From Dyadobacter sp. Leaf189 (GTDB lineage Bacteria > Bacteroidota > Bacteroidia > Cytophagales > Spirosomataceae): a DNA stretch of 64,000 nt. Below, piece by piece: positions 1-10,200 of this stretch; the stretch's first letter is position 1, and each line of letters begins with the position of its first letter. The translations under genes were made by a program, and so were the position numbers. Location: the NCBI RefSeq assembly GCF_001424405.1, contig NZ_LMPS01000001.1:865999-929998 (forward strand), given 5' to 3'. The notes under the pieces were generated by a model. It saw nothing but the letters and a program-made list of their open reading frames with translations. It ran no database searches and was not told the origin of the DNA.

Positions 1-1723
1 CTCGCAGTTTGGTCTCGACCTGGATATGGGTTTTCTGACGAAAGGTTTGAACATGACCGGCAGACTGGCTTACCAGACCAACTCCGTGGGTAGTTTGAGT
101 ACCAAGCAGGATTATGAGCGCTGGGTGCAGACGAGCGATTCTTCGGGTACCGGATTCATTAAAAAAGGTGCGCAGAACAACACGCCGCTGGCATACTCCA
201 AGTCGCATTCCTACTATTACCATTTGACTTACAATGTGGCAATGAACTATCAGCGCGACTTTGGCCGGCACCGGGTGGGAGCAATGGCGTATATGTTTTA
301 CCAAAACCTCACAAGAGCTGAAAACGATTCGGCGCGAATGCTGCCTTACAATAGGGTTAGCTCAGGATTTGAGGTCAATTATGGGTTTGATAACCGGTAC
401 CTGCTGAAACTGGATCTCGGCTATTCAGGATCTGAGCAGTATGCGAGAAGCTCGCGTTATACAACCACACCTGCAATTTCGGCGGCTTGGGTGATTTCCA
501 ATGAGGCGTTTTTAAAAGACAATGCATTCCTCTCTTACCTGAAACTGCGCGCTTCTTACGGGAAAACGGCTAATGATGAAAGCGGGCTTGCGCGGTATGC
601 ATACCTGGACAATGTGACGGTGACGGGCGGCGGGCCGATCGGTTCACTGCAATATGAAGTGAAGGAAGGCCAGGTGGGTAATCCCAACATTGCAGCTGAA
701 ATTTCCAAGAAGCAGAACTTCGGGATCGATCTTGGATTTCTGAATGCAGTGAATTTGTCGGTAGATGTTTTTCATGAAAAAATGGACAACATGATCGTCA
801 GCGCGCTATCCACAATTCCGCTTTACCAGGGTGTGCAGCTCGTTAACTATCCCAAGCTCAATGCAGGTAGTTTTGAAAACAAGGGTGTTGATCTGACACT
901 CGGGTATAACAAAGCAGTGAGTCGCGACTTTTCAGTTTTTGGTAAACTGATGGTGAGCTACGCTAAAAACAAGATTATCAATCAGAATGAGGCGCTCAAA
1001 ACGGAGGATTATGCTTATCGTAAATGGCAGGAAGGGTATTCTTTTGGTCAGAAGTTCGGGTACCTCGTGGATCGCAGCAATGGAAACGGATACTTCAATT
1101 CGCAGACGGAGATCGACCAGAGCGGACTTACTTATGGGTTTGGTACACCGCGCCCCGGAGACCTTAAATACCGCGACCTGAATGGCGACGCCAAGATCGA
1201 CGAACGTGATAAAGCGCCCATCGGAACGGGCATGCTGCCGAGTACGATCTATTCCTTATCGGCCGGATTTACTTACAAAAACCTTGATCTCAGCTTCCTT
1301 TTTCAGGGCGTAGGCAAATACGCAACGGTTGAAACAGGCACGCTCACGGGTATCTGGGAAACTGAGTACGACGGCGTTTTCGGCTCGCTGCACCGTAATG
1401 CATGGACACCCGAACGGTTTGCAAACGGGGAGGAGATCACTGCACCCGCACTCTCGCTGGGCAAGAGTGTCAACCACGAAACGAGCGACTACTATCTGGA
1501 TAACCGCTCTTATCTGCGCCTGAAAAATGTGGAGATCGGCTACACGCTTCCTGCTTCCATTTCACGCTACATTCTTTCCGAAAAAATAAGGATACTGGTG
1601 AGCGGACAAAATCTGATTACGTGGGATAAAATGCGCTCGAAGGATTACGGTCCCGAAGGCGGCGGCTTTGCCGGATTCCCAGTTTACCGCGTGTTCAATG
1701 CAGGTATCAGTGTCATTTTCTAA
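1..1723 (+). CDS. SusC/RagA-family TonB-linked outer membrane protein, C-terminal part
   Basis: This is the C-terminal part of a SusC-type beta-barrel, which imports large nutrients (usually glycans) across the outer membrane with TonB energy and a SusD lid. The reading frame is open from the first bases of the window, so the start, signal peptide, carboxypeptidase-like domain and plug lie outside. What is visible is alternating aromatic, glycine-rich beta-strand sequence, a late stretch with SYLRLKNVEIGYTLP typical of SusC C-termini, and a terminal strand ending in Phe (GISVIF). The SusD gene follows after 17 bases, so the two are certainly co-transcribed. The substrate cannot be read from the sequence; the neighbours suggest a glycan. 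About 570 residues of an expected roughly 1000 are present. Confidence 0.93.
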   Translation, partial: SQFGLDLDMGFLTKGLNMTGRLAYQTNSVGSLSTKQDYERWVQTSDSSGTGFIKKGAQNNTPLAYSKSHSYYYHLTYNVAMNYQRDFGRHRVGAMAYMFYQNLTRAENDSARMLPYNRVSSGFEVNYGFDNRYLLKLDLGYSGSEQYARSSRYTTTPAISAAWVISNEAFLKDNAFLSYLKLRASYGKTANDESGLARYAYLDNVTVTGGGPIGSLQYEVKEGQVGNPNIAAEISKKQNFGIDLGFLNAVNLSVDVFHEKMDNMIVSALSTIPLYQGVQLVNYPKLNAGSFENKGVDLTLGYNKAVSRDFSVFGKLMVSYAKNKIINQNEALKTEDYAYRKWQEGYSFGQKFGYLVDRSNGNGYFNSQTEIDQSGLTYGFGTPRPGDLKYRDLNGDAKIDERDKAPIGTGMLPSTIYSLSAGFTYKNLDLSFLFQGVGKYATVETGTLTGIWETEYDGVFGSLHRNAWTPERFANGEEITAPALSLGKSVNHETSDYYLDNRSYLRLKNVEIGYTLPASISRYILSEKIRILVSGQNLITWDKMRSKDYGPEGGGFAGFPVYRVFNAGISVIF

Positions 1724-1740
1724 CTCTGTCATTTTACAAA

Positions 1741-3510
1741 ATGAAAAAATATAAGATACTTCTCCTGACACTTGCAGTTACCTCCATATTGGTATCCTGT
1801 AACGAAAAGCTGGACTTGCCAAGCGACGGCCGCATTACCATGGACCAGGTATTCAGCGACTATAACCGGACACGCGGCTATCTGAATTCGTGCTACGGCT
1901 TTACCCCGAAACCTTACATGGACCGTGCCTCTTTTACGGATGAGGCCCAGGACGCAGACGATATCACGCCAGGCTCAAAATACATTGTCTGGTACGGCGG
2001 CAATGTGACTTCTCTTACTTACGCGACCAATTCAGCAGACGGAAGTCCGTGGGGGAAACTGTATGAAGGGATCCGGAAATGCAATGTATTTATTGAAAAC
2101 ATCAAAACCGCTACGGTTTATGCGAGCGAAGGAGAGAAGAATTCTTGGATAGCGCAGGCGCACACTTTGCGTGCATTGTATTACCTGCAATTGATCAAAC
2201 GCTATGGCGGCGTGCCTATCTTCGATAAGCCGCTCGCGATTGACCACGATTTCTCGCAGGATAAACGTGCTACCTTTTCGGAGGTAGTAACCTTCATTCT
2301 GGCGGATTGCGACAAGGCACTTTCATATCCTGCTACGCGGGAGGGTTTGCCCTGGGATATTTTCGACAATCAATATGGGATCATGACGCGGGCAGTTGCT
2401 TATGCTGTCAAGTCGCAGGCGGTTACCTATGCAGCAAGCCCGCTTTGGAGCGACGGTACCTATAACTGGCAAATGGCCACTACAATTACTGCCGAAGCGC
2501 TGGGAGAATGCCTGGCAAACGGTTATCAGCTTTTCAACCAAAAACCATCAGCTGATATCGCTCAAAACAGCTACGCGCTTTACTTTTTCACCAGTTCAAA
2601 TGACCAGCGCGCTACCGATAAAGAAACCATCTATCATGCCGGAGATGCTATGCAGGTTTGGCGGTATGCAGGCATGCCGACCAACCCTGGCATGGAAAGA
2701 ACGGGCCCGTGCCCCACGCAGGAACTGGTAGACAGCTACGAAATGGCGAATGGGGAAGCACCGATAACAGGGTATTCCGATGCTAATCGTACCACGCCGG
2801 TTATCAACGCAACTTCGGGCTACAAAGAAACGGATCCTTATGCAGGACGCGATCCCCGTTTTTACGCTTCCATTTACTACAATGGCGCTGTCAGGAACCT
2901 GGACCAGCCTGCGGGAAAGAAGGTCGAAACCTTTGTCGGCGGGGCTGAGGAGATTTCAGATATCAACCGGAAACATACGCGGACGGGCTATTATCTCAGG
3001 AAGTTCAACAATTTCAGGTCGGGACAGAACAATGATGCAGACGGTGCGATCAGGCTGTTCAGGCTGGCAGAGCTGTATCTCAATTTTGCTGAGGCTGCGA
3101 ACCAGTCGGCCGGACCGGATGCGGCTGTGAAGGTAGGCGCACAAACCATGTCTGCGCGGCAGGCTGTGAATGCAGTGCGGGCGAGGGCAGGAATGCCCGG
3201 CTTTCCGGCTGCGATGACGAAAGAGGCATTTGAGAAAAAATACAGGAATGAAAGGCGCGTTGAGCTGGCATTTGAAGAGCACCGGTTTTTTGATGTGCGC
3301 CGCTGGAAGATCCTGGACCAGACCGACCGTTTTGTAACAGGAATGCGGATTACCAAAAGCGGCGCCAACTTCGTTTATCGCCGGTTTAAGTTCACCAACC
3401 GCAATGCGTTTTCAGACAAATACCTGCTTTACCCGATAGACCAGGCCGAAGTGGACAAGATCGTCGGACTGTCCGGTGCAGACTGGCAAAATCCCGGCTG
3501 GCTGGATTAA
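1741..3510 (+). CDS. SusD/RagB-family nutrient-binding outer membrane lipoprotein
   Basis: SusD-type lipoproteins cap the SusC barrel on the cell surface and bind the glycan. The start is supported by a lipoprotein signal, MKKYKILLLTLAVTSILVSC, with the lipidated Cys at about residue 20. The N-terminal region has the helical TPR-like pattern of the family (for example AQAHTLRALYYLQLIKRYGG). The C-terminal third has the family signature RLAELYLNFAEAANQ, followed by VRARAGMP and ERRVELAFEEHRFFDVRRWK. The length of 589 residues is normal. It follows the SusC gene by 17 bases. Substrate specificity is not deducible; the downstream GH99/71-like proteins suggest a polysaccharide. Confidence 0.95.
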   Translation: MKKYKILLLTLAVTSILVSCNEKLDLPSDGRITMDQVFSDYNRTRGYLNSCYGFTPKPYMDRASFTDEAQDADDITPGSKYIVWYGGNVTSLTYATNSADGSPWGKLYEGIRKCNVFIENIKTATVYASEGEKNSWIAQAHTLRALYYLQLIKRYGGVPIFDKPLAIDHDFSQDKRATFSEVVTFILADCDKALSYPATREGLPWDIFDNQYGIMTRAVAYAVKSQAVTYAASPLWSDGTYNWQMATTITAEALGECLANGYQLFNQKPSADIAQNSYALYFFTSSNDQRATDKETIYHAGDAMQVWRYAGMPTNPGMERTGPCPTQELVDSYEMANGEAPITGYSDANRTTPVINATSGYKETDPYAGRDPRFYASIYYNGAVRNLDQPAGKKVETFVGGAEEISDINRKHTRTGYYLRKFNNFRSGQNNDADGAIRLFRLAELYLNFAEAANQSAGPDAAVKVGAQTMSARQAVNAVRARAGMPGFPAAMTKEAFEKKYRNERRVELAFEEHRFFDVRRWKILDQTDRFVTGMRITKSGANFVYRRFKFTNRNAFSDKYLLYPIDQAEVDKIVGLSGADWQNPGWLD

Positions 3511-3581
3511 ATCTGGCCAGCTACGGCACTGCGCTACTGCGTGGCGGCCATTGAATGCAAATACATCCTAAATCCTTAATA

Positions 3582-5306
3582 ATGCTAAAGAGAATCTTCA
3601 CACTGTTAGGCCTGACAGCGACTGCAAGTTTTGCGCAGCCGCTGGCAGGTACTGATGACCTCGGCAGGACAATTCCGCAAAACAACGTTGTGGGCGATCC
3701 AAAGAGCGACCGCCAGGTAGGTATGTTCTATTTCCTGTGGCACGATGTAGCGCCGGCACGGCATTGGGACCTCCATGCGATCGTTTCCAAAAATCCCGCG
3801 GTACTGGAAGACTTTGATCATCCCGATTGGGGAGGTGATCCCAAGAATGGCGTAGGAATGTACTACTGGGGACAGCCTATTTATGGATACTATAAAGGCG
3901 ATGATTACTGGGTGCATCTGCGGAGCATTCAGCTGCTCACGGATGCGGGAGTTGACTTTCTGGTGATTGATGCAACGAACCGGCTCACTTACCCGAAGCA
4001 GGCCGATGCGCTGATGAAAGCAATGGACGCAGTGCGCTCGCAGGGCAGGAAAGCACCCAAGATTGTTTTTTATACCAATACGCAATCTGGTGAAACGATG
4101 CAGGAAGCGTATGATATGTTTTACAAAGAAGGCGCCCCTTACCGCCACCCGGACAGCTGGTATATGCTCGACGGCAAGCCTTTGATCATCGGGATCAGTA
4201 AAGAGGCAGAAGGGAGCAACTACAAATCCTTTTTTACTTTCCGCGAGTCACAATGGCCTACGGAGGCGCAGAAGAAAAATGGCTGGCCGTGGATTTCTTT
4301 TACCCGACCTCAGAAAGTACATTATAATAATGCAGGCGAAGCGGAGATTATCAATGTCTCGGTTGCGCAGCATCCAAATCCCACTGCGGGAATGGGCGGG
4401 TCGGCGTTTTACGGGAACAAAGACAACTGGGGCAGGAGCTATCGCAATGGCTCGCCCGGCGATCCGAAGAAGGATATTGTTTACGGTTACAATGTGCAGG
4501 AGCAATGGGATTTCGCGATCAAGCAGAATACGCCTTTTGTATATGTGACCGGCTGGAATGAATGGATTGCGGGTAAGTTTCCTAGTCACGACAAGAACCC
4601 GGAACATTCGTGGTTTTGCGATCAGGCGAGTCCGGAATACAGCCGGGATATTGAGCCGTCGCTCACGGCAGGTTTGAAAGACCATTATTATATGCAGCTA
4701 GTCGCCAATGTGCGCAGGTACAAGGGTGTGGAAGCCAATCCGGCTTTGGGGCCGGTAAAAAGCATCAAAAATCTGGAAGACTGGAAAGGCATTGCGACCA
4801 TTTACAAAGATTACACAGGTGATACTCAGGCGCGAAACCATCCCGGTGCGCAAACAGAGCCTGCGATGGTGTATGTGAACAAAACGGGAAGAAATGATTT
4901 TGACGAAATGAAGATGGCCCGTGATGAAAAGAACCTCTATTTCTATGTAAAAACAGTAGCTGAAATCACGCCGAACTCCGGCGACAACTGGATGCGCCTT
5001 TACCTGGATATCGACCGGAAGGCGGCTACCGGCTGGAAAGGGTACGAGTACCGCATTGTTTCAGGGAACACTTTGCAGCAATATAAATCGGGTAACTGGC
5101 ACGACGTCAAGAAAGTGACCTACCAGGTTGCAGGCAATCAAATGATGGTCTCTATTCCTAAATCCTTTTTAACAAATCTGAAATCCCCCCTGAACATGGA
5201 GTTCAAATGGTCGGACAACATGCAGGAAGACAACAACCCGCTAGACTGGTATGTAAACGGCGACGTTGCGCCTGGCGGGAGGTTTAATTTTATCGCAAAC
5301 GAGTAG
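3582..5306 (+). CDS. Secreted GH99/GH71-like protein with CBM9-like C-terminal domain (paralogue 1)
   Basis: Probable secreted glycan-processing protein of 574 residues. The ATG at 3582 is preferred because it begins a clean signal peptide (MLKRIFTLLGLTATASFAQ); an in-frame ATG at 3555 would add nine residues in front. The central part looks like the (beta/alpha)8 fold of GH71/GH99-type families: VGMFYFLWH near the start, a strand GVDFLVIDATN, and a conserved G324-W-N-E-W block whose Glu327 is the natural catalytic candidate. From about residue 390 a beta-sandwich resembling CBM9/DOMON domains follows (NWMRLYLDIDRKAATGWKGYEYRI). The neighbouring gene at 5426 is a paralogue with the same layout. 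That it is a glycosidase, and on which substrate, is inference. Confidence 0.75.
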   Translation: MLKRIFTLLGLTATASFAQPLAGTDDLGRTIPQNNVVGDPKSDRQVGMFYFLWHDVAPARHWDLHAIVSKNPAVLEDFDHPDWGGDPKNGVGMYYWGQPIYGYYKGDDYWVHLRSIQLLTDAGVDFLVIDATNRLTYPKQADALMKAMDAVRSQGRKAPKIVFYTNTQSGETMQEAYDMFYKEGAPYRHPDSWYMLDGKPLIIGISKEAEGSNYKSFFTFRESQWPTEAQKKNGWPWISFTRPQKVHYNNAGEAEIINVSVAQHPNPTAGMGGSAFYGNKDNWGRSYRNGSPGDPKKDIVYGYNVQEQWDFAIKQNTPFVYVTGWNEWIAGKFPSHDKNPEHSWFCDQASPEYSRDIEPSLTAGLKDHYYMQLVANVRRYKGVEANPALGPVKSIKNLEDWKGIATIYKDYTGDTQARNHPGAQTEPAMVYVNKTGRNDFDEMKMARDEKNLYFYVKTVAEITPNSGDNWMRLYLDIDRKAATGWKGYEYRIVSGNTLQQYKSGNWHDVKKVTYQVAGNQMMVSIPKSFLTNLKSPLNMEFKWSDNMQEDNNPLDWYVNGDVAPGGRFNFIANE

Positions 5307-5334
5307 CGTGTTTCTCACCCAAGCGCATTAACAC

Positions 5335-5401
5335 TTGTCACCCTGAGCGCAGTCGAAGGGCCTTCGACCGCCCGGCGGCCCGGTGCGCTCAGGGTGACAA
5401 A
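5335..5401. repeat. REP-like palindrome, copy 1
   Basis: Imperfect inverted repeat with outer arms TTGTCACCCTGAGCGC and GCGCTCAGGGTGACAA around a GC-rich centre containing AAGGGCCTTCGACC. It lies 28 bases after the stop of the preceding gene and shares its core with three other loci in the window (near 10927, 35327 and 39908). It may also act as a hairpin in the mRNA end. Confidence 0.8.
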
Positions 5402-5425
5402 AACTTACAAACCATCTTTTGAAAA

Positions 5426-7201
5426 ATGAAAATCAAACTTCAACTTATCCTCCTACTCCTCGCACCACCAGCCTTCGCCCAAAATTACAGCCCACTCGTC
5501 ACTGCTACCGATGCAGTCGGCCGCAGGTTGCCTTCGCATCAGGAGGCAGGAGATTTTAAAAAGGACAAGTTTGTGGGACTGTTTTACTGGACCTGGCATA
5601 CGCAGCAGGCGAAGAATAATCCTGCATTGAATGTAACCGAATACCTTTCCCGCAATCCCAAAGCGATCCACGATTACAATGATCCGATCTGGCCGAAGCG
5701 CAAAAGTCCGTGGTTTTGGGCGGAGCCGCTTTTTGGGTATTATGTAGATACCGACGAGTGGCTGCTGCGCAAACATGCTGAAATGCTGGCCGACGCAGGT
5801 GTGGATATGATCATTTTTGATTGTACCAATGGAAACCTGACCTGGAAGGAATCCTATATGAAACTCTGCGAGGTATTTACGCAAGCCAGAAAAGACGGCG
5901 TAAAAACGCCTCAGATCTGCTTTATGCTGCCTTTCTGGACAACTGACGGCGGAAAAGAGATCATCAGGGAGATTTACGCAGACCTTTATAAGCCGGGAAA
6001 GTACAAGGATCTGTGGTTTATGTGGAAGGGAAAACCATTCATTATGGCTTCTCCTGAATTTACCGAAACCATCAAAGGAAAAACGGCTGAGCCTGCATTG
6101 GAAAAGGAACTGCGTGAATTTTTTACATTCCGTCCGGGGCAGCCGGTTTATAACAAAGGGCCGGAAAAAGCAGATCACTGGGGCTGGCTGGAAATTTACC
6201 CGCAGCACGGATATAAGAAAAACGCAGACGGGACTTTCGAGCAGGCGACGGTAGGCGTAGCCCAGAACTGGACCAAAGCACGCGGGTTGACTGCATTGAA
6301 TGCAACGGGCTCATTTGGCAGAAGCTATACGCACACCAAAGGGCAGGTTACCACGCCTGGCGCAGTGAATTACGGCTTTAATTTTCAGGAGCAGTTTGAC
6401 AGGGCGCTGGAAATTAACCCCGAGCTGATATTCATCACCGGCTGGAACGAGTGGATTGCAGGCCGCTACGATGTGTGGCAGGAGCAAACCAATGCATTTC
6501 CCGACGAATTTGACCAGGAAGGCAGCAGAGATATCGAGCCTATGAAAGGCGGTCACGGCGATAATTATTATTACCAAATGGCGGCGAATATCCGAAAGTT
6601 CAAGGGCCTGCCTGCCCGGGAGCGAACTTCGGCAGCTACTACGGTTGCGATCGATGGGAAGTTTACAGAATGGGATCAGGTAACTCCTGCATTCGCGGCG
6701 CATAAAGGCAGTACGATGCATCGGAACAGTCCGGGCTGGGGGAGTCTGGTGTACACAAATACGACCGGCCGGAATGATATTGTGCTTTCAAAAGTAGCTC
6801 GTGACGCGGATTTCGTGTACTTCTATGTAGAAACCGCACAGCCGCTTTCGCCTAAAACAGATCCGGGCTGGATGCGTCTTTTTATCAATACTGATAAGGA
6901 TAAGAACACGGGCTGGGAAGGATATGATGTGGTCATCAACCGCATTAATCCTGATAAAAAAGCAATTGTTGAAAAAACGGATGCAGCCTGGAACTGGACA
7001 AAGGCGGGTGAAGCCGAGTTCTCTGTCAATAAAAATAAAATGGAGATCAAAGTGCCTAAATCCATGCTCGGCATCACCGGCGAGCCCGATTTTGAATTTA
7101 AATGGAGCGACAGTATGCAGGAGCAGGGCAATATCATGGATTTCTGGGTTAATGGAGACGTGGCACCTGCGGGAAGAGCTAATTACATTTATCAGCCGTG
7201 A
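5426..7201 (+). CDS. Secreted GH99/GH71-like protein with CBM9-like C-terminal domain (paralogue 2)
   Basis: Second copy of the secreted GH-like family, 591 residues. The start gives a classical signal peptide, MKIKLQLILLLLAPPAFAQ. It shares with its upstream neighbour the opening VGLFYWTWH, the strand GVDMIIFDCTNGN, the G339-W-N-E-W block (candidate catalytic Glu342), the following RDIEPMKGG segment, and a C-terminal CBM9-like sandwich (GWMRLFINTDKDKNTGWEGYDV) ending FKWSDSMQEQGNIMDFWVNGDV. The two are clearly related but have diverged in the catalytic-domain loops, so they may act on different linkages or chain positions. A REP-like palindrome separates the two genes. The role in glycan breakdown is inferred from fold resemblance and the SusCD context. 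Confidence 0.75.
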   Translation: MKIKLQLILLLLAPPAFAQNYSPLVTATDAVGRRLPSHQEAGDFKKDKFVGLFYWTWHTQQAKNNPALNVTEYLSRNPKAIHDYNDPIWPKRKSPWFWAEPLFGYYVDTDEWLLRKHAEMLADAGVDMIIFDCTNGNLTWKESYMKLCEVFTQARKDGVKTPQICFMLPFWTTDGGKEIIREIYADLYKPGKYKDLWFMWKGKPFIMASPEFTETIKGKTAEPALEKELREFFTFRPGQPVYNKGPEKADHWGWLEIYPQHGYKKNADGTFEQATVGVAQNWTKARGLTALNATGSFGRSYTHTKGQVTTPGAVNYGFNFQEQFDRALEINPELIFITGWNEWIAGRYDVWQEQTNAFPDEFDQEGSRDIEPMKGGHGDNYYYQMAANIRKFKGLPARERTSAATTVAIDGKFTEWDQVTPAFAAHKGSTMHRNSPGWGSLVYTNTTGRNDIVLSKVARDADFVYFYVETAQPLSPKTDPGWMRLFINTDKDKNTGWEGYDVVINRINPDKKAIVEKTDAAWNWTKAGEAEFSVNKNKMEIKVPKSMLGITGEPDFEFKWSDSMQEQGNIMDFWVNGDVAPAGRANYIYQP

Positions 7202-7205
7202 GCCC

Positions 7206-7245
7206 ACCCCCCTGCCCCCAAAGAGGGGGTCGGGGGGCAGGGGGT
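7206..7245. repeat. C-rich/G-rich inverted repeat between genes
   Basis: A C-rich arm (7206-7219) faces a G-rich arm (7232-7245) with the shared core CCCTGCCCCC and GGGGGCAGGG, 12 bases apart. It begins 4 bases after the stop codon at 7201 and ends 15 bases before the next start. It could form a very stable RNA hairpin that limits read-through. It is unrelated to the REP-like palindromes. Confidence 0.7.
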
Positions 7246-7260
7246 AAAATCAACTCCTAA

Positions 7261-10200
7261 ATGAATGATTATTTAAAGAAGTCTCGCTTTGGCAGTACCG
7301 TTGTTTTATCTGCGGTACTTTTTCTTTATGCGCAAAGTTGCAGCGCGCCGAAAAGCAAATCCGGGCAGAGCTCCAAAATTGCCCTGAACGCCCAGCCTTC
7401 GCCTGATCTTTACGCTGAGCATATCAGAACCAGCGAATTCAAAACGCCTGACGAAGAGCGCAAGAATTTCATCCTGCCTCCTGGTTTTGAAGTCACCCTT
7501 TTTGCCTCTGAGCCCGATATTACCAAGCCCATTAATATGGAGTTTGATGACCGCGGCCGGCTTTGGGTGACTCAAAGTTCGGAATATCCGGTGGCTGCGG
7601 GGCAGGGTGACGGGAAGGATCGGATCACGATTCTGGAAGATAAAAATGGCGATGGGAAGGCAGATACCTTTACGCATTTCGACGATAATCTGAATATCCC
7701 GATCGGGGTAATGCCCGTGGCCGACGGTGCGATTGCTTACAGCATTCCCAATTTGTATTATATCAAAGATGATAATAATGACGGGACAGCAGACAGCAAA
7801 AAAGTACTGCTGGGACCATTCGGTCACAAAGACACGCACGGAATGGTGAACAACCTGGTGCGCGGCTACGACGGCTGGCTCCACGTTTGTCACGGTTTTT
7901 CCAATACTTCCAATGTGGCAGGTACCGACGGGGATACCATTAAAATGACTTCGGGGAATACATTCCGGGTGAAACTCGACGGGACTCACGTGGAGCAGAC
8001 CACCTTCGGTCGGGTAAATCCATTTGGCTATGCTTATGATGAAAAAGGGTATTTGTATTCGGTGGACTGTCACACGAAGCCGATCACGCAGCTCATTTTC
8101 GGCGGAGAATATCCGCATTTTGGTAAAAAAGCACCGGCCGGACTAGGGTTTGCTCCGGTGATGATGGACTACGATCTGGGTTCAACTGCATTGGCTGGTC
8201 TGGTTTATTATACGGGCACCCAGTTTCCCGAGCAGTACCGAAACAGTTTTTATACGGGAGATGTGGTAACCTGCCGCATTGACCGCAATACGATCACATA
8301 TAAAGGTTCGACGCCCGTTTCCAAAAAGGAAGAACCATTGCTGGTAAGTAAAGATCCGTGGTTCAGGCCGGTGGATGTGAAGCTGGGGCCTGATGGCGCT
8401 ATATACATTGCTGATTTTTATAACAGAATCATCGGTCATTATGAAGTTGCATTAAATCACCCCGGTCGCGACCGGCTTAGCGGACGCATTTGGAAGATTA
8501 CCTACAAAGGTGACTTACCGCATCAGGATATGAAGGTGGTGGATTGGTCAAAAGCGACGCTGGATCAACTGATCGAGGGATTGAAACACCCGCAGCTGAA
8601 TACCAGATTGAAAGTGGCGGACCGAATTGTGGATAGCTGGAAAGAACAGGCGACCAGGCCTTTGGAGATATTATTTTTTGATAGTGAAAAAGCGGGATCT
8701 AAAACGGCGGCTGTACATGCATTGTGGATACTGAACCGGTTGGACGTGCTGAACCCGGAATTGTTAATGAGCGCAATGGAAAGCAGTGATCCAGTGCTTC
8801 GTGTGCATGCGCTCCGAATTGTTGCGGAGGGTCTCGGAGTGGCCAATAACTTTCATCAGCTGACGGTAAATGCATTGAAAACTGATTCTGACCCATCTGT
8901 ACGCAGGGTTGCCGCAGAGACGCTCGGCAGATTTCCACGCTTCCAAAACATAGCACATCTAACCGAGCTTTACGATAAAACGGATTCGCAAGACACTCAT
9001 TTGCGCTATACTGCTTTGCTTGCGCTGCGGGATAACCTCAAAGATCGGAGCATCCAGTGGCGGCTTGCCGGCTCCAAGTGGACAGAAGCGCAGCTTGCAT
9101 TGATGACGAGGGCAATGCTCGATATACCATCTTCGACATTGGCTGCATTCGTGCTGGATTATACGCTTACGCACGAAATATACTCGGAGGACCTGGTTCG
9201 AAATCTGGAATATATTGGCAGGCATGTTTCGCCTTACCAGCTAGAAAAAGCTATTGGCCTGATCACTAGCAAGTTCGCGAATGATCTTGAAACACAGCTT
9301 TCCTTATATAAAACGATCCAGGCGGGTGTAAAGCAGAGCGGGATGGAGCCCGGAGAGAAACTGGTTTCCTGGGGTACCAGTCTGGCGACGCGGTTCCTGG
9401 AAGGTATCTCCGAAAGTTCGGAAGTCTGGAAGAACAGACCACTGGCGAAAACGGCTGATGCCGGTAATACATGGACAGTCTCAGAACAGTTTCTGACGGA
9501 TATCACACCCGCTTTTCGAATTATTTTGAGTGAGAAAAACGGCTATGTGCCCACTGCTGCGCTTTACTCAGTCCCATTCAAATTGCCGGCTACGTTGAAA
9601 ATGAATGTTTTTGATAACGATATCCACAACCTGCCTGAGAAAAAAGGTGTTTCAAGAAATGCTATTCGGGTAAGACTCGCAGAAGGTGGAAAGATCATTC
9701 AGGAATACCGCCTGAACCAGAAAGAAACAATGCAATGGAAGGATTTGATCAAAAATACAACCTTTAATCTGAGTAAATACGCCGGACAAATGGGCTATAT
9801 CGAGGCGGTTGACAGTTCGCAGACCGGCTCGGTGGGTTTTGGGAAACTGGAACCGGCTGTACTGGAAATTCCGGCGAAGGCGCCTGGCATTATTTCTGAT
9901 CAAAGGGTTGCGGCAGCAGAGATAGCTAATGAGTTTCGGATCAAATCACTTGAACCGAAATTAAGAGAAATGGTCAAAGCGAAATGGCTGGATTACCCGG
10001 TTCGCAGCGCGGCGGCAAATGCATTGATGAATATTGATCCGAAGGCAAATGTGAATGTGCTTGCGGAAGCTTTTGATGATCCTGCGGAGCTGCCGATACT
10101 ACGCGAAAAACTAGCGGCTTCGATGAGCCAGGCGCCTTCACCTTCTATTTATGAAATGCTGAAAAAGCAGCTGGCGGGCGGTGCACGAAATTTGCAGGTT

